A stretch of DNA of 64,000 nucleotides from a bacterium (GTDB taxonomy: Bacteria > Planctomycetota > UBA1135 > UBA2386), in NCBI GenBank assembly GCA_030432695.1, contig JAUILN010000002.1, forward strand, positions 620,001 to 684,000, read 5' to 3'. This document shows positions 1 through 9,266 of the stretch, one piece after another. How positions within the stretch are numbered: the first letter of the stretch is position 1; every line of letters starts with the position of its first letter. The translations under genes and the position numbers were made by a program. The notes under the pieces are model-generated. The model was not told the DNA's origin. It made no database searches and saw only the letters and a program-made list of their open reading frames with translations.

Positions 1-1850
1 GCCCGCGCCTGCGCGATCTCGAGCCGCATCTGCGCGATCGCGCTCGACCACGCCGGGGTCTCGCGCAGCGTGCCGGCGATGCTCGCCAGGGTGTCGAGCC
101 GCGCATCGAGCTGACCCGCCTCGGCCCGCGCCGCGCGCACGCCGGTGACGATGCAGAAGCTCGACTCGGTCATCACCATGTCGCTGCGCATCGCATACAT
201 CTGCGCCAGCGAGGTGCTGTGGATCTCCTCCTCCCAGGTGCGACCGTTCTCGCGGTAGCGGATCCGCGCCCGCTCGGCGACCAGCATCATGTCGGCCTCG
301 GTCTGCATGCCCGCGGCGTTGCTGCGCATCTGCGCCACCGACTGCTCGAGCATCTTCAGGGTGTCACCGTAGAACTCGCGGCACTGCTCCTCGACCTGCG
401 GCAGGCGCTCGGCGGAAACGATCTCGATGTCGCGGGCACCCGGCCGCATCCGCGGCAGCAGGATCTCCGCCGCGATCTGGCCGTAGCCGTTCGGCAGCGG
501 GTGCAGCACCATGTCGTCGGGGAACTGCACCGGGTCGTTGGCCGGCTGGCCGTTGAAGGTCGACCACTTCAGGGTCACCGAACGACCGAAGGTCAGCTCC
601 TCACCCGAAGGGCCACGCAGGGCGCCGGTGAACTGCGCGAAGTTGTCGGGGTTCATCGACCACTGCACGCCGCCCTCGAAGTTCCAACCCTCGGGCACCA
701 TCAGGGTGTGCGAGTGGACGTTGCCGAGCCCGCGGTCGCGGATCTGCAGCGGCTCGAGCACCAGGGTGCCGTAGGCCGAGGCCCCGGCGTTGCGCGCGTT
801 CGGCTCGTCGCGGCTGGCCGACCGCCAGTCACCGCTGTCGTCCTGCTCGTCGCCGTCGATCAGCACCTCCTCGGTGGACTCCTCGAAGCCACCGTCGCGG
901 CGCTCCATCCCGCCGCCCGTCCCGCCGCCATCGATGCGACGCAGTTGCATGCGGGTCGGCTCGTTGCCGTCGCTGTAGAGCGTCATCGTCAGCACGCCGT
1001 CGACGACCTCGGCGGTGACCCGCTGCGAGCCGCCGTCCTCGGTGCGGTTCTCCGGCACGATCTTGTACTTCACCGAGCGCGACTCGAACTCGACGCGACC
1101 CGTCTTGCCCCGGCTCGCGAACTCGGCGCGGAACTCCACCGGCACCGTCTGACCCTGGCCGACCGGGTACTGCAGGTCCGAGGCGAGCTGCATCGACAGG
1201 CCCTGGCCGGCCTCGCGCACCGTGGCCTTCATCACGTAGCGGATCGGCCGCCCGTCAGGACCCGGCTCCTGGACGTCGCCCTGCCAGGTGCCCGCGAAGC
1301 CGGCCGGCGCCGCCGGACGCTCCGTGCCACCCTCGCCGCCCTGGCTGGTGGCGGCCCGCGCGGTGAAGCTGGTCCAGCCCTCCTCGTCGCTGCCGACCCG
1401 ACCGCGCAGCACGCCGTCGGCCAGCTCCGCCATCAGGGTCTGCGGCTCGCCCGGCATGACCTCGTCGTACTCGACGATCCGCGTCTCGACCTTCTCGCTG
1501 GTCATCCGCAGCGTGTTCTCGCGCAGCGCCCCGCGGTAGCTCGCCCGCACCTCGAAGCTCAGCATCTGCCCCTGGCCGGCGTCGACCTTGCCGCGCCCGG
1601 TGACCTGCAGGGCCAGCCGCTCCGGCGTGCCGGTGAACCGCAGCTCGACCGGGAAACGGACCTCCCCCGAGCTGGCCTGCTCGCGCGCCTCGCCGGTCCA
1701 CAGACCGGTCAGCTCCGGAGCCTTGGGCGCCTCCCGACGCTCGATCTTCGGGATCAGTTGGGCGGCGAGATGCCCCCCTGCGGCCGGCAGGGCGGCGCAG
1801 AGGGCGGCGAAGGCGATGGTGCGGATGCTCGTCTGGTTGCGGGTGTTCAT
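1..1850 (-). CDS. Secreted protein of unknown function with a duplicated N-terminal domain (3' end cut by window edge)
   Basis: The minus-strand frame is open from an ATG at 1850 to the window edge, about 616 codons with no stop, so the C-terminus is missing. Residues 1-31 form a signal peptide (basic MNTRNQTSIR, then an Ala/Leu-rich core). Two repeats of about 110 residues follow, around 46-155 and 175-290. Each opens with G-[LT]-W-x-G ('TGLWTGE', 'AGTWQGD') and each contains a 'G-Q-G-Q ... F-x-x-x' strand pattern and a 'DGVL' turn, which suggests a small duplicated beta domain. After an acidic Gly-rich linker comes a third region (about 340-616) with 'LVLEPLQIRDRGLG', 'HTLMVPEGW' and a helical end rich in Met and Ala. 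I do not recognise a family. It lies 65 bp after the sigma gene on the same strand, so it may be that sigma factor's downstream target. Very GC-rich third positions support the frame over the opposite-strand frame. Confidence 0.8.
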   Translation of the reverse strand, partial: MNTRNQTSIRTIAFAALCAALPAAGGHLAAQLIPKIERREAPKAPELTGLWTGEAREQASSGEVRFPVELRFTGTPERLALQVTGRGKVDAGQGQMLSFEVRASYRGALRENTLRMTSEKVETRIVEYDEVMPGEPQTLMAELADGVLRGRVGSDEEGWTSFTARAATSQGGEGGTERPAAPAGFAGTWQGDVQEPGPDGRPIRYVMKATVREAGQGLSMQLASDLQYPVGQGQTVPVEFRAEFASRGKTGRVEFESRSVKYKIVPENRTEDGGSQRVTAEVVDGVLTMTLYSDGNEPTRMQLRRIDGGGTGGGMERRDGGFEESTEEVLIDGDEQDDSGDWRSASRDEPNARNAGASAYGTLVLEPLQIRDRGLGNVHSHTLMVPEGWNFEGGVQWSMNPDNFAQFTGALRGPSGEELTFGRSVTLKWSTFNGQPANDPVQFPDDMVLHPLPNGYGQIAAEILLPRMRPGARDIEIVSAERLPQVEEQCREFYGDTLKMLEQSVAQMRSNAAGMQTEADMMLVAERARIRYRENGRTWEEEIHSTSLAQMYAMRSDMVMTESSFCIVTGVRAARAEAGQLDARLDTLASIAGTLRETPAWSSAIAQMRLEIAQAR

Positions 1851-1915
1851 GGCTCGTTCTCCGTGTTCGCCCCGTCGTGTGACGGGACCTGAACCCGGGG
1901 GCCACGAAAGTCCCG

Positions 1916-2509
1916 CTATTCTTCTTCGCCCATCCGCCGCGCCAGCCAGCCCCGCGCCACCGCCCATTCCCGCTTCACCGTGCGCGGCGAGATCTCCAGA
2001 GCCAGCGCCGTGTCCTCCACCGACAGGCCGGCGAAGTAGCGGAGCTGCACGATCTCGGCCATCCGCGGATCCTGCTGCTCGAGCTGGCTCAGCGCCTCGT
2101 CGAGCGCCATGAGGTCGACCACCTGCGAGTTCTGGGTCCCCGCGGTGAGCTCGACGCCATCGACATCCAGATCGTCGATCCGATCCAGCTCGCCGCCGCG
2201 CTTGATCTGGTTCACCCGGCGGTGGCGCTCGACCAGGATCTGGCGCATCGCCCGCGACGCGGCGCCGAAGAAGTGCCGGCGGTCGTTCCAGTTGCTCTCA
2301 CCGCCGAGCAGGCGCAGCCAGGCCTCGTGGACCAGGGCGGTGGCCTGCAGGGTCTGGCCAGGCTTCTCGCGGCGCATCCGCGACGCGGCCAAGGCCCGCA
2401 GCTCGTGATAAACCGCCTCGAGCAGTTCATCATCCGACCCCTCTCGACCGTCGGTCACGGCCTGCAGCAACAAGGTCACGTCGGCGGGGTCTGGCACCTT
2501 CTCGGTCAT
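1916..2509 (-). CDS. ECF-type RNA polymerase sigma factor (Sigma70_ECF, planctomycete type)
   Basis: 197 residues. Region 2 is around 25-100, with 'ATALVHEAWLRLLGG' and 'HFFGAASRAMRQILVERHRR', the hallmark of the ECF group common in planctomycetes. Region 4 is around 135-190, with a helix-turn-helix 'FAGLSVEDTALALEISPRTVKREW'. It should direct RNA polymerase to a small regulon; the target promoter is unknown. I chose the ATG at 2509 (MTEKVPDP) because the upstream in-frame codons give a nine-residue extension atypical of the family. It is divergent from the Ser/Thr kinase at 2596 with 86 bp between the starts. Kinase-sigma pairing is common in this phylum, so the kinase is the likely regulator (inference). 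There is no membrane extension, unlike the sigma fusions further right. Confidence 0.93.
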   Translation of the reverse strand: MTEKVPDPADVTLLLQAVTDGREGSDDELLEAVYHELRALAASRMRREKPGQTLQATALVHEAWLRLLGGESNWNDRRHFFGAASRAMRQILVERHRRVNQIKRGGELDRIDDLDVDGVELTAGTQNSQVVDLMALDEALSQLEQQDPRMAEIVQLRYFAGLSVEDTALALEISPRTVKREWAVARGWLARRMGEEE

Positions 2510-2543
2510 GGACGATGCGCCGACCTGCGGCGCCACCTCAAGC

Positions 2544-2549
2544 TATCCT
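2544..2549 (+). promoter_or_regulatory. Candidate -10 hexamer TATCCT for the kinase gene
   Basis: TATCCT in the context AGCTATCCTG lies 46 bases before the kinase ATG. The same GCTATCCT octamer occurs before two other plus-strand genes (5431-5438 and 17911-17918). No convincing -35 was seen. Confidence 0.35.
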
Positions 2550-2595
2550 GCGAAAGCGGTCCCTGGCCCGGGAATCGCGTCCCATCCCGAGAGCC

Positions 2596-5397
2596 ATGCA
2601 ACCCGACTGGCAAGTCGTCAAGGAACTGGTCGCCGACGCGCTGGAGCGGCCCGCCGCGGAGCGTGAGGACTGGCTGGTCCGCGCCTGCGAGGGCCAGCCC
2701 GAGGTGCTCGCCGAGGCCCGCGCCCTGCTGCGCGCCTCCACCGACGCGGAGTCGTTCCTCGAGGGCGCAGCCGAGGATCTGTTCGACACGGTCGACCTCG
2801 CCGAGCGTGGCGCCGTCGAGCGCCTCCGCCCCGGCACCCGGCTCGGCGACTACGAGATCCTCGATCTGCTCGGCGAGGGCGGCTTCAGCGAGGTCTACCG
2901 GGCTCGCGAACTCGGCGGGCTCGACCGCGAGGTCGCGCTCAAGCGGCTGAAGCCCGGCATGGACACCCGCGCCCTGCTGCGCCGGTTCGAGGTCGAACAC
3001 CGCACGCTGGCCCGCCTCGCGCACCCGCACATCGCGCGGGTCCTCGACGCCGGCGCCGGCGACGACGGCCGACCGTTCGTGGTGATGGACCTGGTGCGCG
3101 GCGTGCCGCTCACCGAGTTCGTGCGCCGCGAGGACTGCGACCTCGAACAGCGCCTCGAGCTGTTCCAGCAGGTCTGCGACGCGGTCGAGCACGCCCACCG
3201 ACGCGGAGTCATCCACCGCGACCTGAAGCCGTCGAACGTGATGGTCGAGTCGGGCGACGGCGGAACCCCGCGCGTCCAGGTGATCGACTTCGGCATCGCG
3301 CGCCTGCTCGACGCCGACGAGGCCGACGGGCCGAGCCTGACCGCCGAGGGCATGTTCCTCGGCACTCCGGCCTACGCGAGTCCCGAGCAGCTCGAGGGCC
3401 TGACCCACGACCTCGACACCCGCGTCGACGTCTACGCGCTGGGCGTGATCCTCTACGAGCTGCTCACCGGCCGTCGCCCGAGCGACCGCGCCGACGGCCG
3501 GCCGCTGGCGGTCGCGGCACTGCTGGACCATCTCCGGAGCCACGCGCCGACCCGCCCCTCGGCGGTGGGCGTGACCTCCAGCGACACGACGATCCGACCG
3601 CGCGAGCTGCGCGGCGAACTCGACTGGATCACGCTGCGCGCCCTGGAGGTCGACCGCGAACGCCGCTACCCGAGCGTCGGCGCGCTGGCCGAGGACCTGC
3701 GCAAGAGCCAGCGCGGCGAACCGGTGGAGGCCGGCCCGCCGAGCCTGACCTACCGTCTCTCCCGCCTCGCCCGCCGCCACCGCGCGGTCTTCGCCGGTGC
3801 AGCGCTCGCGCTGATCGCAATGCTGGTCGGCGGTGCGGCTGCGGTGGTCGGATTCGTCCAGGCCCGCGAGGCGCAGCGCGACGCCGAGGAACAGGCGGCC
3901 GCCGCCGACGAGGCCCGCCGTGAAGCGGTCGATCTGGCCCGCCGCGAGGCCGACGCGCGCGAGGACGCGGAAGCCGCCCTGCAGGAGGCCGGCGCGGTCG
4001 GCGACTTCCTCGCCGACCTGTTGACCCGCGCGCGGCCGATGGACCGCGGCCGCGACGTGACCGTCCTCGAACTCCTCGACGAGGCCGACGACGCCTTCAC
4101 CAGCGACGCCGCAGTGACCGACTTCCCGGCGGTCGAAGCGCGGCTGCGCAACGTGGTCGGCAAGAGCCAGTTCGAGCTCGGCGACTTCGAACCCTCATCG
4201 ACCAACCTGGTGCGGGCCGAGGAGTTGGCCCGCCGCGAGTTCGGTGCACACGACGCGCGCCGTCTCGATGCGCTGATGAACCTCGCGCAGCTCCGGCACC
4301 AGCAGACCCGCAACGAAGAAGCCGACCGGCTCGCCGAGGAGTGCGCCGAGGCCGCGCGCGGCCACCTGCCGGACGACGACCCGCTGTTCGACCGGATCGC
4401 CGAGTTCCAGGCCCGTGCCCTGTTCGAGCGCGGCGACGTCGTCGGAGCCCGTCGCGCGACCGAGGAACTGCTGGCCCGCTACACCGCCGAAGGCGAGGTG
4501 GTCAGCCAGGTGGCGGCGGCCAGCAACCTGGCGCAGATCTGCATGAAGGCCGGCGATCCCGACGCCTCGCTGCGCTATGCGGAGCAGGCCTGGGAGTTGG
4601 CCCGCAATGAATTCGGCGCCACCGACGTGCAGACGATCAGCGCCGGCCAGAGCCTGGGGCTCGCGCTGATCCAGAGTGACCCCGCCCGCGCCATCGAAGT
4701 CTTCCTGCCGACGATCGCCGCCGCGGAGGAGCGCTTCGGCCCGACCCACCACCGCACCCTCGGCGTGCGCAACTACCTGGCGTTCTGCTACCAGTTCCAG
4801 GGCCGGCTCGGCGAGGCGCGCGCGGAGTACGAGTCGCTGTTGGTCGACCAGGAGCGGACGCTCGGCGAGACCCATCGCCAGACATTGATGGCGACGCACA
4901 ACCTCGGCATGGTCCAACTGTCGAGCGGCGAGTCGGAGGCGGCGCGGGCCACGCTGGAGAAGGCCCTGCAGAGGTTCACCGAGGCGCGCGGGCCCGACCA
5001 TCCCGAGACGCTGTCGTGCCTGGTCCACCTGTTCGATGCGCGTTCCCAGGTCGAAGGACCGGCAGCGGTCGCCGAGGAGTACGCCGCGGCGGTGCGTCGC
5101 CACGACGAGGCCTACGGCGCCGACCACCCGCTGGCCCGCGACGTGCGCGGCGACTGGGCCGACCATCTGCTTCGACTCGCGAGCGCGTTGGACGACGTGC
5201 AGGGGACCCCGCACGAAACCGTGTTGAAGACACTGCAGCAGGCGCTGGACGTCGCCGAAGAAGCCGGTGATGCGCGGGTGGTGAAGAAGGCACTGCAGTG
5301 GCTGGTCGAGGCCAACCGGGCCTACGAGCGGCCCGAGGAGGCGGCCCGCTGGCAGGCGCGTCTCGATGCGCTCGACCCGGGTTCCGGCGGACGCTGA
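2596..5397 (+). CDS. Transmembrane Ser/Thr protein kinase with TPR C-terminus
   Basis: 933 residues from ATG 2596 (MQPDWQVV); an ATG 27 codons upstream would leave almost no intergenic space to the divergent sigma gene. The N-terminal 80 residues are a short helical region typical of planctomycete kinases. The kinase domain is about 84-365: Gly loop GEGGFSEV (93-100), ATP-anchoring Lys116 in VALK, catalytic HRD at 207-209 with Lys211 and Asn214, DFG 231-233, and SPE 262-264 in place of APE. All key residues for activity are present. A membrane helix lies at about 398-421, followed by an Ala/Glu/Arg coiled coil to about 465. The C-terminal half carries TPR repeats with motifs such as 'EFGATDVQTISAGQSLGLAL' and 'RTLGETHRQT'. 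It probably phosphorylates cytoplasmic partners, with its C-terminal region sensing or scaffolding outside the cytoplasm. The divergent sigma factor is the obvious candidate partner. Confidence 0.93.
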   Translation: MQPDWQVVKELVADALERPAAEREDWLVRACEGQPEVLAEARALLRASTDAESFLEGAAEDLFDTVDLAERGAVERLRPGTRLGDYEILDLLGEGGFSEVYRARELGGLDREVALKRLKPGMDTRALLRRFEVEHRTLARLAHPHIARVLDAGAGDDGRPFVVMDLVRGVPLTEFVRREDCDLEQRLELFQQVCDAVEHAHRRGVIHRDLKPSNVMVESGDGGTPRVQVIDFGIARLLDADEADGPSLTAEGMFLGTPAYASPEQLEGLTHDLDTRVDVYALGVILYELLTGRRPSDRADGRPLAVAALLDHLRSHAPTRPSAVGVTSSDTTIRPRELRGELDWITLRALEVDRERRYPSVGALAEDLRKSQRGEPVEAGPPSLTYRLSRLARRHRAVFAGAALALIAMLVGGAAAVVGFVQAREAQRDAEEQAAAADEARREAVDLARREADAREDAEAALQEAGAVGDFLADLLTRARPMDRGRDVTVLELLDEADDAFTSDAAVTDFPAVEARLRNVVGKSQFELGDFEPSSTNLVRAEELARREFGAHDARRLDALMNLAQLRHQQTRNEEADRLAEECAEAARGHLPDDDPLFDRIAEFQARALFERGDVVGARRATEELLARYTAEGEVVSQVAAASNLAQICMKAGDPDASLRYAEQAWELARNEFGATDVQTISAGQSLGLALIQSDPARAIEVFLPTIAAAEERFGPTHHRTLGVRNYLAFCYQFQGRLGEARAEYESLLVDQERTLGETHRQTLMATHNLGMVQLSSGESEAARATLEKALQRFTEARGPDHPETLSCLVHLFDARSQVEGPAAVAEEYAAAVRRHDEAYGADHPLARDVRGDWADHLLRLASALDDVQGTPHETVLKTLQQALDVAEEAGDARVVKKALQWLVEANRAYERPEEAARWQARLDALDPGSGGR

Positions 5398-5432
5398 GGC
5401 GGTACGCGCGCCATGCCCCACGCCGAAGGGGC

Positions 5433-5438
5433 TATCCT
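5433..5438 (+). promoter_or_regulatory. Candidate -10 hexamer TATCCT for the LamG gene
   Basis: TATCCT lies 50 bases before the ATG at 5488, in the context CGAAGGGGCTATCCTCGCGG. This closely matches CGAAGGCTATCCTCGGCGG before the gene at 17926, which argues for a shared promoter element. Confidence 0.4.
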
Positions 5439-5487
5439 CGCGGGCCGTCGCTGCCGCCATCGCAGCACACCACTCCGGAGAGCCTCC

Positions 5488-6642
5488 ATGCGTATCCAAC
5501 CCTTCGTCGTGGCCATCGGCTGCGTCTCGCTGCTCGCCGTTCCGAGCGCCGTCGCCCAGGCCCGCTGCGCCTCGTTCAGCAACAGCCACACCGATCCCAA
5601 TGGAGCACGGATCGAGGTCCCGTATGCCCCGCAGCTCGTGCCGCAGAGCGGGATCACCGTGGAGGCCTGGATCACCTACGACGACACGTCGCTCGGCAAC
5701 TCCACACCCTACCGCTGGCCCACCATCGTCCGCACGGGGATCAATGGCGCGCAGAACGCGTTCAACTTCCGGATCGATGCGAGCAACAACAACACGACGG
5801 AACTCAAGTTCACCGTCAATGCGAATAGCCGGGCCCATGTCCGATGGCCGTTCGCCTCGGGTCGGCTGCTGCAATGGACTCACGTCGCCGGGACCTACGA
5901 CGGCACCACGCTGCGGCTGATCGTCGACGGCGTCGAGGTCGCCTCCACCCCACTGAGCGGCGACATCCGAGACGTCGGACAGACCATCCGCATCGGCCAG
6001 GGTGCCGACAACTCCTCCAGCAACAACGAGTGCTGGAACGGTGAGATCGACGAGCTGCGCATCTGGCCCTTCGCGCGCACCGCCGGGGAGATCGCCGCGA
6101 CCAAGGACATGGAGCTCACCTCCGTGCCCGGCCTGGTCTCGACCTGGAACCTCGACGGGAACGGCAACGACAGCTCGTCGGGACAGAACGGCACTCCCGT
6201 CGGTGCGGCCTCGTGGTCACCCAATGCGTCGGCCACGCTGGCGACAGCCCCCTTCCCCGGTCTCGCGGTCGGCATGTCGACCACGGGCTGCCTCGGCGCA
6301 ATGCATGCGACGGTCTCGTCGCTGCCGAACCAGGGCAATGCCGACTTCGCGTTCGTCGGCCACCGCGGCCCCGCCAACGCGCAGGCCGTAGCGCTCCTCT
6401 CGACTTCCCCCGCAGCGGCGCCGATCCCGCTGGCCGGCATCGACCTGTGGGTCGACGCCTCGGGACTGATCGGAGGCTTCGCGGTCGGCACCGACGGGCG
6501 AGGTGTAGCCCGCCTGCCGCTGCCGATCCCGAGCACCGCGCCGGCCGGGTTCACCCTCGCGGTCCAGTTCGGCGTTCTCGATCCGTGTGGACCGATGGGG
6601 CTCACCGCGACCGATGCGGTCGGCGTCGCGACGGTGCCGTGA
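5488..6642 (+). CDS. Secreted LamG-domain (concanavalin-like) protein with shared C-terminal module
   Basis: 384 residues. The signal peptide is residues 1-24 (MRIQPFVVAIGC...AVAQA). A LamG/concanavalin A-like sandwich spans about 30-220: 'ITVEAWITYDD', 'WTHVAGTYDGTTLRLIVDGV' and 'NGEIDELRIWPFARTAGEI' are the classical strands. Such domains bind sugars or proteins and are non-catalytic by themselves. From about 255 the protein ends in a module containing 'TTGCLGAMHATVSS', 'IPLAGIDLWVD' and 'PLPIPSTAPAGFTLAVQF', a version of the module shared by several secreted proteins in this window. The start at 5488 is set by the signal peptide. It lies 90 bp after the kinase gene, possibly co-transcribed, although a candidate promoter sits in the gap. 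Confidence 0.85.
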   Translation: MRIQPFVVAIGCVSLLAVPSAVAQARCASFSNSHTDPNGARIEVPYAPQLVPQSGITVEAWITYDDTSLGNSTPYRWPTIVRTGINGAQNAFNFRIDASNNNTTELKFTVNANSRAHVRWPFASGRLLQWTHVAGTYDGTTLRLIVDGVEVASTPLSGDIRDVGQTIRIGQGADNSSSNNECWNGEIDELRIWPFARTAGEIAATKDMELTSVPGLVSTWNLDGNGNDSSSGQNGTPVGAASWSPNASATLATAPFPGLAVGMSTTGCLGAMHATVSSLPNQGNADFAFVGHRGPANAQAVALLSTSPAAAPIPLAGIDLWVDASGLIGGFAVGTDGRGVARLPLPIPSTAPAGFTLAVQFGVLDPCGPMGLTATDAVGVATVP

Positions 6643-6787
6643 GGCCGCCCACGCGACGCTCCAAAGCCCTGCAATCGCAAGGCTTACGCCCCACCGCAGA
6701 TACAGGGGCGACCGGACCTTCACCCGATCTTTGTCGTTCCTTCACGTGCGGACGGACCCTCTTCTGCCCCGTTTCATCGGTATCCAC

Positions 6788-8464
6788 ATGCAGAAGACCA
6801 TCCTCCCCCTCGCCCTCTGCCTGCTCGCGCCCGCGGGCTTCGCGCAGACCGTTCGCCCGACCTCCCAGGTCGACAATTCCGGCATCGTGTTCGATCCCGT
6901 CGTCGCCAGCGAAGGTGACCTGACGGTGCTTGCCTATGCCGGCGACAACGACATCTACGTCCAGACCTCCGACGGCCGCGGCCTCACCTGGTCGGCACCG
7001 GTGCGCATCGACAGCGACACCACCGGCGCCCGCAAGGATCTCGAAGGCGGCCGGCCGACGATCGGCATCGTCGGCAGCAACGTCTACGTGATCTGGAACG
7101 ACCGTCGCAGCGGCGGTCAGGAGGTCTGGTTCGCCGCGTCGAACGACGGCGGTCAGACCTTCGGTCCGGACCAGAACCTCACGCCCGGCAGCTCCGTCAT
7201 CGTCGACTGGCGCCTGGTCGCGACCGACGTCGGTGGCACCGATGCCGTGCACGTCCTCTACTCCGAGGGCTCGGCGAGCCAGGACCTCTATCTGCGCACG
7301 TCGACCGACGGCGGCAACACCTTCGGCACCGCGCGGTTCGTGCCGGCCGGCGTCACGCCGGGCCAGGTCGACACCGACGACATCGACATCGCGGCCGACG
7401 GACCGAACGTCTACATCGCGTGGGAGGACAACCGCCTCGGTGGCGATACCGTGTTCTTCCAGAAGAGCGTCGACATCGGCACGACCTTCCTGCCGGCCGA
7501 CGTGAACGTCAGCGGCGGCACCGGTGCGGAGGACTCCGATGCGGAGATCGCGCTGTCGCTCGGTGGCAGCAACATCGTGATCGCCTGGTCGGAGGAGCCT
7601 GCGGGCATCGCCAACGAAGTCCTGCGCGTCAATGCGTCGAGCGACCTCGGTGCGAGCTTCAACGGTCCGATGACGGTCGGCAGCTACACGGTCGGAACCG
7701 ACGACGTCGACGCCCCGGTGTGCCGCGCGCAGGCCGGCGCCAACAACATCGTGGTCGCGTGGGAGGACAACCGCAGCGGCGGTGACCTGATCTACAGCGC
7801 CTACAGCACCGATGTCGGCCTGACCTGGAGCACCGACAGCGTGGTGAGCGGCACCGGCGGCTTCCCGCGCATCACCGGCGCGGGCGACGTGTTCGTGATC
7901 GGCTGGACCGGCGGCGGCTTCCCCGAGGCCGCGCAGGCCGCGATCTCCTACGATGTCGGCGTGACCTGGCAGCCGCAGGTGAACAGCTCGTCGACCACCG
8001 GCGACGCCGACTTCGCCGAGGGCGTCTACAACCCGCTCTACGACAACTTCATCGCCGCATGGCTGTCCGACGACCTCGGCGCCAACAACCTCTACGCCGC
8101 CGGCTTCCGCGCCGCGACGGTCGTCAACGACGGCTGGGGCACCAGCAACCCGACCATCGACTTCGACCTCAGCGGCTTCGGTGGCAGCGCGGTGGCCTTC
8201 CTGGCGATCTCGCTCGGCACCGGCCCGCTGGTGATCCCGATGGACGGCCGCGACCTCGGCGTCACCGCCGACGGTCTGTTCCTCGGCTCGTTCGCCGACC
8301 CGATCTACACCGCGTTCCTCACCGGCGGCGCGGGCAGCACCCCGACCCTGCCGAACGTGTTCAACAACATCCCGACGATCGGGATCACGGTCAACTACGT
8401 CGGCTTCGGCGTGAACGGCGGCAACATCGGCCGCATCAGCGACCGCGGATCGTTCGATCTGTGA
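6788..8464 (+). CDS. Secreted Asp-box (BNR/sialidase-like) beta-propeller protein
   Basis: 558 residues. The signal peptide is MQKTILPLALCLLAPAGFAQ. Asp-box motifs (S-x-D-x-G-x-T-W/F) recur along the chain: 'SDGRGLTW', 'SNDGGQTF', 'STDGGNTF', 'SVDIGTTF', 'STDVGLTW' and 'SYDVGVTW', interleaved with 'VYVIWNDRRSGG', 'VYIAWEDNRLGG' and 'NIVVAWEDNRSGG' strands. This marks a six- or seven-bladed sialidase-like propeller. I do not see the catalytic arginine triad or nucleophile pattern of true exo-sialidases, so binding or another activity is as likely. The last 110 residues ('LAISLGTGPLVIPMDGRDLG' onward) resemble the C-terminal module of neighbouring secreted proteins. The 3' end overlaps the convergent sigma gene by 29 bp. 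Confidence 0.88.
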   Translation: MQKTILPLALCLLAPAGFAQTVRPTSQVDNSGIVFDPVVASEGDLTVLAYAGDNDIYVQTSDGRGLTWSAPVRIDSDTTGARKDLEGGRPTIGIVGSNVYVIWNDRRSGGQEVWFAASNDGGQTFGPDQNLTPGSSVIVDWRLVATDVGGTDAVHVLYSEGSASQDLYLRTSTDGGNTFGTARFVPAGVTPGQVDTDDIDIAADGPNVYIAWEDNRLGGDTVFFQKSVDIGTTFLPADVNVSGGTGAEDSDAEIALSLGGSNIVIAWSEEPAGIANEVLRVNASSDLGASFNGPMTVGSYTVGTDDVDAPVCRAQAGANNIVVAWEDNRSGGDLIYSAYSTDVGLTWSTDSVVSGTGGFPRITGAGDVFVIGWTGGGFPEAAQAAISYDVGVTWQPQVNSSSTTGDADFAEGVYNPLYDNFIAAWLSDDLGANNLYAAGFRAATVVNDGWGTSNPTIDFDLSGFGGSAVAFLAISLGTGPLVIPMDGRDLGVTADGLFLGSFADPIYTAFLTGGAGSTPTLPNVFNNIPTIGITVNYVGFGVNGGNIGRISDRGSFDL

Positions 8465-9113
8465 TCGCCGGCGGGCCACGTCGCCCGTCGGCCACCTCTT
8501 CGACATCTGGCTCCTCGAGGTCCGGGTCGAGGAGGGAATCGGCTCCGAGGCGTTCGCGCAGCCGCGCCACGAGTCGCCGCCAGCGACTCTCCGCAGCGCG
8601 GGCGCCGACGCCCAACCGGCAGCCGATCTCGGCGTAGCTCAGACCCTCGAGCCCACGCCAGGTTGCGAGCCGTCGCTCGTCGAGCGGCAACCGGGCGACG
8701 AGATCCGCGACCAGTTCCCGCTCCTCGCGTGCGACCAGGGTCGACGGGATCGACGTGCGCCCGTCGTGTGGCTCGACCGCGCCGACTTCCGCGTCCGTTC
8801 GGGTACCATCCCGCGCCACCCGCGCACCCAGTGACCGCATCTGCTCGCGCAGCACGTTGTGCGCGATGCCGAACAGCCAGGCACGGAAGCTCGCCCGGGC
8901 CGGGTCGAAGCCGCCGAAGCCGGCATAGGCCCGCCCCCAGATCTCTTGGACCAGATCTTCGACCGACACCCGCTGCCGGAGTGCCGGGCCGACGTGGAGC
9001 GAAACCCAGACCGCGAGCCGCGAAGCGTGTCGATGATGCAGCCCCGCGAATCCGTCGCGAGCGTCGGCACGGGCACGGGCCAGCAGGGTGGTGGTGGTCG
9101 ACGGAACGGGCAT
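8436..9113 (-). CDS. ECF-family RNA polymerase sigma factor (free, no extension)
   Basis: 225 residues from ATG 9113. Region 2 (about 22-100) has 'SVEDLVQEIWGRAYAGF' (the D-L-x-Q-E core-binding motif) and 'ASFRAWLFGIAHNVLREQMRS'. Region 4 (about 135-192) has 'LPLDERRLATWRGLEGLSYAEIGCRLGVGARAAESRWRRLVARLRERL', a typical helix-turn-helix. The tail is acidic and then basic, without a membrane helix. It is divergent from the Kelch-type secreted protein at 9267 (153 bp apart), which is a likely target. A kinase follows that gene at 10657, so sigma, secreted protein and kinase may form one functional locus. Confidence 0.92.
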   Translation of the reverse strand: MPVPSTTTTLLARARADARDGFAGLHHRHASRLAVWVSLHVGPALRQRVSVEDLVQEIWGRAYAGFGGFDPARASFRAWLFGIAHNVLREQMRSLGARVARDGTRTDAEVGAVEPHDGRTSIPSTLVAREERELVADLVARLPLDERRLATWRGLEGLSYAEIGCRLGVGARAAESRWRRLVARLRERLGADSLLDPDLEEPDVEEVADGRRGPPAITDRTIRGR

Positions 9114-9266
9114 CAGGTGCGTCGGTAGCGCACGTGATGCCCGAGGTCACGGCGCAGGTCACCCCATCGCCGGCCGCGGCGGATTTCGCGACGGACCGCC
9201 GGGATCCCCGCCAATCCAGTCCCGCCGACGCGCCGCCCCGTGACGGCACGAGTCCGGTCGATCCCC

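Noticed and set aside
219..1892. Long plus-strand open frame of 557 codons
   Set aside because: Its sequence is low-complexity Arg/Leu/His/Ala-rich and lies opposite a minus-strand frame with a signal peptide and ordered domains; a GC-rich antisense shadow.
4195..5883. Long minus-strand open frame opposite the kinase and LamG genes
   Set aside because: It crosses two well-supported plus-strand genes and shows no domain; typical of third-position GC bias. The same holds for 6602-8506 (-), 15204-17123 (-), 18355-20073 (-), 26564-28813 (+), 29583-31136 (+) and 33601-35364 (+).
6788..8464. True sialidase
   Set aside because: Asp-boxes alone mark the propeller fold; the arginine triad, Asp acid/base and Tyr nucleophile pattern could not be identified.
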